Assembly (NCBI GenBank): GCA_958450325.1
Contig: OY288241.1
Coordinates: forward strand, 37,314,778 to 37,378,777
Direction of reading: 5' to 3'
From: Agrostemma githago
Taxonomy: Eukaryota > Streptophyta > Magnoliopsida > Caryophyllales > Caryophyllaceae
DNA length: 64,000 bases
In this document: positions 9,850 to 21,694 of the stretch, piece after piece
Numbering within the stretch: the stretch's first letter is position 1
Layout: the number at the start of each line of letters is the position of its first letter
Notes under the pieces: generated by a model
Databases searched by the model: none
Told to the model about the DNA's origin: nothing
Seen by the model: only the letters and a program-made list of their open reading frames with translations
Position numbers and translations under genes: made by a program

Positions 9850-11640
9850 TCTGAAATCGACTCACCCCAAACCCTATCTTCTTCCCCCACCCTGCCGGCG
9901 ACCCACCATACCGGCGACCCACCATGTCGGCGCTTCCTCTCCTCGCCGGTGCTTCCCCTCTCTTCTATTTCTTTTATTTTCGTTTTTGTTTGTAGGGTTT
10001 ATTGTTGTCGGATACTGCTACTGCTGCTGCTGTCGACGGAGGTGTTGTCGGAGTTATTGTCGCCGTATTTGCTATTGCCGGAGGTTTTGCTGTCTCATAT
10101 TCTCTGATTACTCTATCAATTAAGTATACTTGCTTCTTCTTATTTCAATTTTTTATTTGCCATAACTATGTTATGTGTTATGGAATATTATCGTAACAAT
10201 AACTAGAGAAGCCAAACCCTCCGTCCTACCTCCTGCATTTCTTTCCTAACTTCAGCCCTAATTCATTCCTCAATAACCAGATTGAGTATTTTGATTCTTA
10301 GTTTCTTATCAACTTTTTGGTCTGGTAGGACCTTTGCTCGGAGTTGCAAGCATTGATTCTGGAACAACAAGTAAGACTTAATCTAGCTCTTTTGTAATTT
10401 TATTATTTCTCAATCCTTCAATGTGTGCTCAGTGAAGTTTGTTGTTATCCTCATATGAGATAGATTCCTTAGGATTAGAGCTATAGAGTTTGAATGGATT
10501 GCAATTTGTAAATAATCACTTAGCTACTCTTAGCTACTGTTTTCAACTTCATGCTTGCATTTTTGTATGTGTATGTGTATGTTATACTCTCAATTTATCT
10601 TTGTCAGCCTCATTCGTATTCTCAGAAAATATTAGGGGCCACGTCCGAACTAGTGACTTAAGTGTGTCAATGGCAGAACTAGAAGGTCGTGTGTTGGTTG
10701 GTGATGTTGTTGGGGTTCTTTGAGCAGCAACTTCGGTTTAAGTTTAGACAAATAGTTAAACTTTCTACATTCTATCTTGTTTTGATTAGTTAAATTTGTT
10801 GTCTCTTCTTACTTTTGACATGGTCTTATTGTTACCTCTTCATGTGTATCTCCCCTTCATACCTAATTTATTTATTTTTAAATTCTAAAAACCTCAATTT
10901 TTGTCTTTGAATTTATGATTACCGAGTCATGTCTTACTAATCTCTTACCATGTTTATATTTTTCAAGATGGCTTGCCATAATTATTATCTGTCCCATTAA
11001 TATCTAATTCTCATGGAGGCGTTTAAGTCCATTAACATGTGTTGACAACAATTCAAGGATTGAAGAATAAATATATTTATCCACTACTTCTCTTTTATTC
11101 CTTAATTTCTATTACGGAGTATAAATTAATTCTTCTTATTAAACCTTGTACGAAGGTATCTTTGAATTAGTTTCATATTTCCAATTGTTTCACTAATCTA
11201 GCCTCATTCTTAATTCTTATGCTATAGGAATCAACGGAGCTAAATAATGCACACATAAAATAGTACAAAAGATGTGTTATACTTGCGATGTATGTTATTT
11301 TTCTCTTTTCTATAGTACATATAGTATTTCTAACTAGCATGATCGAGGTATAATAGTTGTTGGTTCGAGGCTTTGAGCAATGTGGTCCAAAAAAAATTAT
11401 TCTTATATATCGGAGTTAGGATGTAAAGATAATTTTCCAACATTTGCCATTATTTTCCGTGTTATTTCTATAGTCAATATGTATCAATCTTAAATCTCTA
11501 TTGTTCATTCCTATTTACAGATCACCGAAGAAGAACAATGTCATTTCTGGAACGTCATTGCATCAATGAAGTGGATATTTAAATTAATTTGTATTTTTTT
11601 TGGAAACATAATATTTTAGGAGATATTGTTGTTATAATGC
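9850..11640 (+). other. CACTA interior, possible captured gene fragment
   Basis: A GCCGGCGACCCACC-rich leader-like stretch (9885-9950), a TATT/CT-rich tract, then possible exon pieces near 10330-10370 and 10630-10725 separated by T-rich intron-like DNA. I cannot name the source gene and no frame spans the segment. Confidence 0.3.
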
Positions 11641-11844
11641 ATTATTGTACGTTACCAATGTAATTTTCCGTCCAATGTAAATTTGTATACATTTTGGCAT
11701 TAATATATATAAATATATTTATGATATGTTGTTTGTTGTATTTGAGTATTTGTGGAATTGTAAACATATGTTGTTTGTTGCATGTTTTTATGAAATTTTG
11801 GCAATTTGGGGAGCCAAAAAGGGCAATGAATTCACCAATATAGC

Positions 11845-12095
11845 ACATTTGCAAGGGACATTCCCTTGCAAATCCGTTGCAAGTTTTGTCTTTTGCAACG
11901 GATTTGCAACGGACTTTATTGTCATGCAATCGACTTTATTTCCGTTGCAAGTCCGTTGCAAATGGCAGTTTGCAAGAGATTTGCAACGGAATTAGTCATT
12001 TTTGCAACCACTATTTGCGAGGACACAAATCCGTTGCAAAATGGCCTTTTGCAACGGAATTTGAGACTTTTGCAACGGATTTGTCCCTTGCTATG
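11845..12095. repeat. Right subterminal repeats of the CACTA element
   Basis: Copies of TTGCAACGGA and TCCGTTGCAA mirror those at the left end. Confidence 0.85.
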
Positions 12096-12116
12096 GCTAT
12101 TTTTTTTGTAGTGAAA

Positions 12117-13490
12117 TAACTATGAAGAAGATGAAAATTCATACTACAAAATAAAGCTTGAAGAAGAAGAACTATAGAGTTCTCACACAAAACCCCTCAA
12201 AAAACCTCCAAAACCCAATTAGATCTAAAACTAAACTAATGTAGCATAATGTAAAACTCAATAAGATCTAAACTAAACTAATAATGTAGCATAATGTAAG
12301 ATAATGATAGGAAATTAGGGTTAATTATTTATACAATGGTTCTAAAATTAATCACTAAAAACAAAGTGATCGAAAACTAATTTTTGTTCATGAAATGAAA
12401 CTTTGCCATGTGGATTTTCATAGGGCGAAACATCGTCTTGCGAACTTCTCTTCATTCTGGACAAAATATCGTCGAGGAAACTTCGCCCAGTGGATTTCAG
12501 TTTTGCCCTGTCACTGACTCTTGCCCTCTTTCTCATGGTTTCACTTTGCGTTTGTTTCGCCAAAAAGAGGTATAAGGTACGTGTTAATTAATTAAAATAT
12601 TTTATTGAGAAAACTAATAAAAAAATATCTTGAAAATTAGTATTAAATATAATTGAGGTTTTATATTCATAATAACTAGTTTTTTTAATGAAATTTATTT
12701 TACTTTTTTTAACTGATTTTTATTTTATTTTGTAGTATAATATTACCGTATAAAGCTTTATTTATTTAAATTAGATTATTAAATACAGAGTACTTTACAA
12801 AACTAGAATTTATAATTTGATTCCTAATCATCTAAAAAACGAACCAAACACCGAGTATGAGGAATCAAGTTCCAACCTCATATCACTTTGGTTTGATTCC
12901 TGATTCCAATCCTATACCTTCTCGCGAACCAAACGCCTCCTTGTTGGGGGTTTGGACTTTGACTTCTTCCCATGCCTTGAGACGATGTTCGTCTCTCTCA
13001 TGGCTTCGTAGGCTCAGATATGTTCTTGGACGATGAATAAATGGGTACAAATGTGGGCTAAAATAGCCATACATCGTTGAATCAATATTTAAGTTTAATA
13101 ATTGTCTGATCGTCAGACTTATTAGGTCAGGTTATGTTCGGGTTCAGTTTGATGATCATCGGATTGTATTGGGTAACTAGTCAAAAGCTAGTCGAGTTAT
13201 GTCATTTTTGAGTCGCTAAATATTTGAGTTTCTTCGGGTCGAATTTGGTTGGACGTTGGATCAGATCGACTTTTGTGAGCTCTGCCGCCTCTACGTAAGA
13301 CCCGAATAGTGCCGCCTTAGACGAGGATTTGGGCAAATAAAACATCCCGAGGTGGAAGCCCATGTTATGATGTTAACGACGTCTCACGTGCCAGGTGGGG
13401 TGCGTTTCTAACGGTAACCCAACTCATATAATCTGCTGTACTCGGTTTCTACGCATTTTTGCTTTTCTTTTCGCCCCCTTAAATTTCTTT
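12117..13490. other. Intergenic DNA upstream of the OSCA-like gene
   Basis: AT-rich with no convincing gene. Small perfect inverted repeats lie at 13104-13118 (GTCTGA-TCG-TCAGAC) and 13151-13160 (GATGATCATC). A G-box core CACGTG is near 13385. These could be promoter elements, but nothing here proves it. Confidence 0.35.
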
Positions 13491-13494
13491 TGTA

Positions 13495-15328
13495 CATATA
13501 ATATAACACATGGTTTTCCTCTTTTACACAATTTGATTTTGATTACTTGGTTAACACAGGAAGAGAGGAAGCCATTCAAACTCTTACTCCCTCTTTATTT
13601 TTCTAGTAATTTTGATTTGTTATCCAGGTATTTTCCTTGATTCACATTCATATTATCATGTCATGTGGGTTCTTCATTGTTCAACATATATTTGCAAAAC
13701 TTATTTATTTTGTATGTATATTAAAAGGCATTCTGCATAAATTTATCCGATATGGTTTTTGGGATTTTGAGGATTCAGAAAAAGAAAGAGGATTAATTGA
13801 GGCAAGTTATATACTAGGATTTGTAGTTTTATACCGTCGCAGGCAAAAATTAGGATTTAGATTTTGGAGTTAGCACAAATTCTCATACGAGACGGTCCCA
13901 CACTAGTTCTGGACTTTGGGGGGAACTAGCTATGCAAATTAGGTAAACCTGGAGGAGAAGAGTTCAGAAATCATAACAAAATGGTACGAAGTATTTTTTT
14001 TCATTGTTAGCTATATATTGAGATTTTACTAGAGTCCTACGGACATTTCTTATCTGGGTTGGACTGCATTCATTGAGTTTTGCAAAATTATTCAACTTTC
14101 GTTCTAGGGATCAAGTTTTTTTTTGTCAACAAAGCGCACACTTAGTCGCATTACAATACAGGGAAAGAGGTATTTTTCACCCTTTCGTTTGGTTGATTGT
14201 GCTGTCAATTAGTGATAGCTGATTGGTTTGTGATTTGTTCAACTCATTAAGTTTGACAATAAGGAGTTGGATATCTGCTTTCGGTCTACGGGTAAGGAAG
14301 TGATATTGGTTTGATTGATGGGCAGGACAAGCCCTGCACCCCTGTGGATTTGTTGTTTTGTTCTTGGGAAATGGGATTGATGTGTGTGGGTATATGACTG
14401 CGTCTTCCCCCTTGACTTAGTACAGGTTGTCTGATTTCGTGTCTCGGGTTGATGTTGCGCGGCTCAAATGTGTTAAGCATTGGGCTCTGTGTACGACGAT
14501 TGAGTATGATTTCTTACCTTTCTTCTTCTCTTTTTCGAGGAGTTAGAGATGGATGATGATGATGATAATGTTGCCTTGCTCGAGCGCATTCAGAAATTCG
14601 CTATATGACAATTGAATACAAGAAGCATATATAGTTGAGTCTCAGCTCGAATGTGGGCATACGTTCTGGATATAGCGCTGTCAACAAGCTTTTAGTAGCC
14701 TGAATTGTTTTTTTCCTTGTGATGTGTGTATGGTTTTCTGCCTTAATGATCCAAAGATCATATGCCATCCTATTGTTCTGGAATAGGATGTATGATTATA
14801 GTATATTACTCCGTAGTAAATAGTTGGTTCTTAATTTTATTTCAAGTCCTGAGGTTAGGGCCACATATAAGTGTATAGTTCCATTTTTGAAGGAATAATC
14901 GTTGGTTTTCTATTTAGCTCACCACCTTGACTTTTGATTTACTCCTCTAATTCTCTCTCTCAATGCTAGAGGAAGTTATCGATTTTGTATATATTTAGCG
15001 TATATGGCGTAACATTGAGATCAAAGCGTAGTTTACAAGTTGATCTCAAATCCCCTACCTGTCCTTAGAAAATGTATATTGTCTTCGTTAAATTGATTTT
15101 GAAATATCTTGTCATTACTACTGATTGCCTTCTATATTGGGATGATCGGTCATCTTTGTAAAATATTAGGATCATAGTATTCACTCTGGTCTCTACTCTC
15201 AAGATTCCTGAAGTGGAACTTTTGTTCTCTTTTTCCAAAACATTTGCTTCTTAAATGTTGCTCCGTATTAACAATTATTTTGTAAACCTCTCTTCCTACT
15301 TGTTTTGGTAACAGCCTTTGACTGCAGG
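13495..15328 (+). promoter_or_regulatory. Probable promoter, 5' UTR exon and UTR intron of the OSCA-like gene
   Basis: A TATA-like run (ATATAATATAAC, about 13497) precedes a segment ending TATCCAG|GTATTTTC at about 13628, a plausible donor. A matching acceptor, CTGCAG, ends at 15328, 21 bases before the start codon. A long 5' UTR intron is common in plant genes, and the scattered short frames between are not coding. Inferred from splice-like sites only. Confidence 0.35.
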
Positions 15329-15349
15329 TTGTTTACATCTTTCTAGGGA

Positions 15350-15660
15350 ATGGCTGACTTGGATGATATTGGCATCTCTGCAGCAATAAATCTTTTAACC
15401 GCATTCGCATTTCTCATTACCTTTGCCATATTACGGCTTCAGCCTATAAATGATAGAGTCTACTTCCCGAAATGGTATCTCAAAGGACTTAGATCTAGTC
15501 CAACTCGTCCAAAAGGAGCGACCAAGTTTGTGAATTTGGATTTTAGAATGTATTTGCGGTTTCTGAAGTGGATGCCAGAGGCACTGAGAATGCCCGAACC
15601 AGAACTCATAGAACACGCTGGACTTGATTCTGTTGTGTATATTAGAATTTACCTTTTGGG
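15350..15660 (+). CDS. OSCA-like exon 1
   Basis: Residues 1-103. Holds the first membrane segment (about residues 11-30) and the conserved FNDRVYFPKWY/GLRSSP-like and FLKWMPEALRMPE motifs of the clade. Donor GTAAGT follows at 15661. Confidence 0.93.
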
Positions 15661-18600
15661 GTAAGTTTCAAATTAGTGTCACTTTCAAGTATATTATGCT
15701 GTTTTCTGACTGGAAATTTGATTGTGTTAAACGGGCTTAATCATTGGTCTAACAATCGATGAAGCTGTCTCTGGAAGTCTGAAAACTATATGTTGCGCAC
15801 TCCTGTGTGCCCACACAAACTGGTTCAATCATTGGCAATTTCACTTTTTTGCGTGCATGAACACTGACATTATATGAGGCCATGAACACTTGAACTTTTT
15901 CGCCCTTGTCTGTGGACACAAGTTAATCTTTGCTATAATTTCATCTACCTCGTATTCAAATACACTTCAATCACTATAGTTTAACAGAAGTTTATCTTTT
16001 CCTTATCTTTTCAATCAAATACGCTTCAATCACTACGTAATAGACAACATTCGCCAGGGATTTATGGTTACTCATTGCATCTTTATAATCAGTTTTTTTT
16101 ATGTTATCTTCCTTTTTTTTTCATGATGCACATATTGGCGCAGGTTGAAAATATTTGTTCCAATCATGGTACTAGCACTTGCTGTTCTTCTACCTGTGAA
16201 TTGGACGGGGAAGATGTTGGAAACTTCCTCCGATTTGACGTTCAGCAATATCGACAAACTCTCAATTTCAAATATACCACCAGGATCAAATAGGTGAGAA
16301 CATGTTTTGACTGGTGTACATATCCAATTTTAATTACATTTCCAGGTCTAGGAGATTTAAATTTTGCTGAAGTGGGCTCTAAACAGTTTGTAATCTCCAA
16401 TCTGCATTGATGACAACCTTCATAAAATTTCGTGAGATGGCATGGAGACAGGTCCTAGCTTATGTGGATATTAAAAGGAGTGACATGTACATTGGCCATG
16501 AAATGAGCAAAGCGACAAACGTGTCTGTGTCAAATGTGCTCCAAGAGCAAGCAAGCTGTTATGGTATCAGAAAGTTTAAAATATTGTTCTGGAATAAGTC
16601 ATTAATGTCAGGGTATTAGCGTGAAAGCAATATCCATTGAATGAAGTTAGTGTTTTTTAGGCTTGTCACCAAGACGTTAGTCTAACTTGAGGAAAGATGA
16701 ATTATATTTCACTAATTCTAAGAGTTGGGCACTAGGGCCTTTTTATGCACCAAGGGGAGTGGCTACAGTAAATTAATACCTTGATTCTAGAGATGCTTTG
16801 ATGTAAACAGAAATTAGCCTACTATAAGTCTATATAAGAGCTATTTGTAGCCTAATAATATCTTCTAATTATGAAACTATCCTGTAATAGAATATGTGCA
16901 ATGATATCGAACACATATAATATAACGAAATATTTTAAGTTTTTCTACATTATTTGTAGTCTAAGCCAATGCCTCAAGGCTTCCCACAAATAGTGACACA
17001 ACCTTGCTCCCATTTTAACAACTTTTTAAGTGACCGAAAATGCATAGCTTGTCGATGATTGCCTTAGTTGTCTGTTACTTCATAATGAAAAGAATTGCAG
17101 TTTGTTTTACAAGCCATTTTGCTTTATTTCTTGATAATTTGTAACATGATATTTCAAGTTATGCTGCTTGCTTGTTTTATGCAGATTTTGGGCACATCTA
17201 TGTGTGGCATACGCTTCTACATTTTGGACATGTTACATGCTTTACACTGAGTATAAGATAGTAACATCCATGAGGTTGGAGTTTCTTGCTTCAGCAGATC
17301 GGCGCCCAGATCAATTTACAGTAAGACTTTTTATAAAATAGAAAAATCCCTCTTACGATTTTTTTATAAAATAAATAACCCCTCTTGTTCATAGCATCTA
17401 TTTCCGCACTTTAATTTACCCAGAAAATTGTTCTATATGCTGCATGTGGATAACAATGGTCATTTCTGTATTAAACTTTCTAGTTAGCTTCTTTGGGTGA
17501 ATGGCTCTGGCTAGTTTCTACTCTACATTAGCATTAATGCTCCCACCGAGCAAATGCTCGTTTTCTTTATTCTTTATTTTTTTTGGAATAGTAAATCATT
17601 TCCTTTTTATAAAGTGTACTAATAAAGCTAAAACGGAGATCGCCGTCTACATACATTTTTTCCAGCATAAGAGTCCATATCTCACTAAGCAAATATAAGT
17701 AGTTGTTAAATACACGTGAAAGCACCTGCGCTTACTGAGAAGGCATATGCTGATTTCTTTGATGTTTTCTTATGTCCCTCAGTTTCTTTTAGTGCTATTT
17801 CTGTTTATAGCTGTCTTTTCATGCTACAGATTTGCTGTGTACGTGTGAGATATTCGATTAAATGTTATTTTTCCCAAACGCATTAAAAATGCCTTGTTCC
17901 TTGTATAATTGATGTACAAAATGGCCAGAGGGTTTTTCACAACCATGTATGTGAACTTTAGAATGAAGTTGGGTCTCATATCCAAACCTTTTGTTTTACA
18001 CGACAATCAAAAGATTTCTTATGTTGAGGCTTCTTGCTTTATTCTGCTGTCTCTCTTAAAACCTGTTTTTTCATTGGTTTTGTTATCTCTCAGTCTCGTT
18101 TCTTGTTGGTCTCATATCCAAACCTTTTGTTTTCCACGACAATCCAAAGTTTTCTTATGTTAAGGCTTCTTGCTATATCCTGCTGTCTCTCTTAAAACAT
18201 GTTTTTTTCATTGGTTTTGTTATCTCTCAGTTCCAAGTATCTTGATGTCTAATCCTCCATTCCAATCAATTTTATCTGTTTTTCAAAGTATCTGAAGAGG
18301 ATGCAATGTCACCAACAAACTAATGTAGCACATAAGGAAGTGCAATAAAGCTGGAACTGGAAGCTTTGTGATGCAAACACCTCATCCTACAGTGCCTAAA
18401 ATGCATCCTTTTCTTTCTTAAACCGTTAAGATTTAGGGTTTACATGCTATATATTACTCTGACTTGGATGCAACTGTCTAATTTAACACTAAGTTGGGGT
18501 ATTGGACGAATCTTTTTTGTGAAGCAGTTTCATGGTTTTAGCTAAAATAAAGTGTTGGAAATGTCGGAACATTGAAGTGTCGGACATGTGACATGCGACA

Positions 18601-21600
18601 AAAGTGAAGTGTTTAAGGGACATTACTACGTGTTAATCTAAATTTGGCTCATACCTTTTCAAAACAGTATGATTTCCGATCATCTATTTCCATATCTTGT
18701 TCACATTCTGTTGCATCATCATTTCCTTGTATGTTTACCTATTCAGATATGCCGAGTTTAAATTGCTCTTATGTGAGCTTGCTGCTTGTCGCCTGTGCTA
18801 GTTTGGTAGATATATATTCATAAGCTAAGTTGGTTCTCTAGTGTTATACTTGTAATATAAACACGACTTTGGTTGGTGCGATCTTTTCTTTTTTTCTCTT
18901 TTCAGGTCCTTGTAAGAAACGTACCTTCAGATCCTGATGAATCTGTTAGTGAACATGTAGAGCATTTCTTTTGTGTGAATCATTCTGATCATTATCTACT
19001 ACATCAGGTAGGGTGTTGTTATCTTGTTTGAAAAATATGTTTTTTTTTAATTAATTTTTTGTAACCGAAAAAATATGCTTAAATACGGAGTATATGTTAC
19101 TTAAAACATATAGCATACGGATCCCTCAACCTCTTTCCAATTTATTTGACTGCTGTTTGCCTTTTCACTTTATCCTAATGTTATAGGTGGTATACAATGC
19201 CAATAAACTAGCAAGTTTGGTTGAGAAGAAAAAGAGCATGAGAAATTGGCTTATCTACTACCAAAACAAATATGAGAAAAAACCTTCAAGAAAGCCGACA
19301 ATTAAGGTATCTTATTGCTACCTTCATTCCCTTGAGAGTTGAGAGTCCTATTATAAGTCTATTTTGTCAAGATATGTTTGCAACATTTCATGCTATGGAA
19401 CATGGCTATTCTATTCGTATGGCTTTAATCGTATACCTAAAGCATGCAATGCTTATGTTGAACACTTTTTTTAATGAATCCTTGATTAATCTTTTCTGAA
19501 TCTTTCCTGCCCGACTCTGAGTAACTATCCTGTATATATATTTTAAACTGATTAGCTTATAGACAGGTTTTTGGGGTCTTTGGGGAACTCGTGTGGATGC
19601 AATTGATTACTACACGAAGGAGATTGAGAAACTTAGCGAAGAGGTATCTGGTTTTTCTACTTGAGCTTATAGGTTTCTTAATAGGTGCTGTATACTCAGC
19701 TCATTAATGGTGTATGCTGCAAGTCCTTGAATTATGTCTTATCCAGGGGTAATCCAGAGAATATGTATCACTCTCTGTTATCCACTTATCCCATATGTCT
19801 GATAAACGGTGGCAGTATTCTCTGCTACATCAAAATACTGCTTCTGGTGATCCCAAATTATCAGACATGTACTGCTAATTTCTATGAGGTTAACTGTATT
19901 TGGTGTAAGCACTACTTCGTACTATGATCTCAAAGAGCTGTACCTATTGTATTTTGTTAGTAAAATTTAACACTGTTTGAACATCAAAGTCATTGTAAAT
20001 GCGATTGATATCAACCAGTTTCAGTCACCAGAATGTGTCGCTGCAAACAAATTTACATTGACGAACATTATTTCATTCTTTTTTATGCAATAAATGGTTG
20101 ATTTAATGTAGGAAGCAGCTGAAAGAGAAAAGGTTATAAGCGACTCAGAAGTTATATTACCCACGGCTTTTGTGTCTTTCAAAAGTCGTTGGGGTGCTGC
20201 TGTTTGTGCTCAAACTCAGCAATCGAGTAATCCTACAATATGGTTGACACAGTGGGCTCCTGAACCAAGTGATGTATACTGGAATAATCTTGCAATACCT
20301 TATGTTGAGCATAATATTCGAAGGTTACTCATGGCTGTTGCCCTTTTTTTCCTCATATTCTTTTTTATGGTCCCAATAACGTTCGTGCAATCAGTGGCCA
20401 ACATTGACGGGATAGAGAAGGTTTTCCCATTTTTGAAGAAAGTAATTGAAAAGTAAGTTATTTGTGATTGTTTTTTCTTTTCTTTTTTTCTTTGCCATCA
20501 CGTTATTTATTATTGTTGATTATGCTTTTCTACATGAATTTTGTCCCAAAGTTTCTGGATACATATTAGTTTTTGTTATTTACAATCATCATAATAGAAT
20601 TCCTTTATAGCCACTTATATTTTCTGAGTCCATTTGATAAGTACACCTCCCTTGTTATCCTTCATTTTGAAAATTTCTAATTGTTGATGATTTTATCTAG
20701 GGTTGTAACCTCAAGCTATGTAGACTAAAAGTCTTGTTATTAGTCCAGCTGAAACAAGGATGTCGGTGCAACATAAACTTGATATTTCTAATTTTTTTTT
20801 GTTATTTCCCGATATCTATCCGCTACGCTTTTGGGGTCCGTTTGGATAGAGAGAAATGGAGGGAAAGGGAGGGATTCATTATCCTTTCTTTGGATACATA
20901 TAGGGAGGAAAGGGTATCATATTACTTATAACATGTTATTGCTACTCGATTACTTTTTAAAGGTCAAATGTGGGAAACGTTATTGTTATGTTCAAAACTA
21001 TGAAACTTTCAAAGAGAACTAATACTTCTAGGGTGTGTTTGGATAGAGAGATTTGGAAGGGATTGGGAGGGAAGTCTTCCATAAAGTTATTATCCTCCCC
21101 TCCTTTGCTACCCAAACAAGGCCTTCGAATTATTATGAACAACATCATCAGAGCTTAAGTCCCAAAAAGATATGGGATCTGCTAATATGAATCGTTATAT
21201 GGTCGTCTCAATTAAAAAAAAAATCAAATTCAAAATAAAGTGGAAATCATTAATAATAAATTTTTAAAGGCTTACAATTTTACAAACTCCCAGTCAAAGA
21301 ACGAAAATTTATAAAGTAAAAATACTATTCGGGTTAAGAGCTAGGAAAAAAACAGAAGAATAATACAAGAAAAGAATAAAAGGATAGTCCTCCAATACTA
21401 TTATTGGTAATAGTTATGAAGAAGTCGTTCATAAATTATATTTCTTGTAACAAAAAATTGTGTATAGGTGGTGAGAAAGGGTCAAAGGTGGGCCTTGAAG
21501 ACCACCCAAAAGTAAGTGGGTACCCCATCTGACTTTGCATTTTGTTTCACCATCAGAAGAATCCTGTGTCTGGACACAACTTGTAGTTAAATTTACTGTG

Positions 21601-21637
21601 TACAAGTAGTTATAGCGCACATATCTGAATCAGCGCC

Positions 21638-21694
<57 letters not shown>

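Larger units (their letters stand above)
9515..12113. mobile_element. Non-autonomous CACTA (En/Spm-like) element
   Basis: The ends are CACTACAAAAAAATA at 9515 and its inverse, TATTTTTTTTGTAGTG, ending at 12113. The three bases on each side are AAA (9512-9514, 12114-12116), matching the 3-bp duplication of this superfamily. Both terminal 250-280 bp are packed with TTGCAACGGA-type subterminal repeats in both orientations, the usual transposase-binding arrays. At 2.6 kb with no transposase frame, it must depend on an autonomous partner. The interior (9800-11640) looks like ordinary gene or UTR-type DNA and may be captured. Confidence 0.9.
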
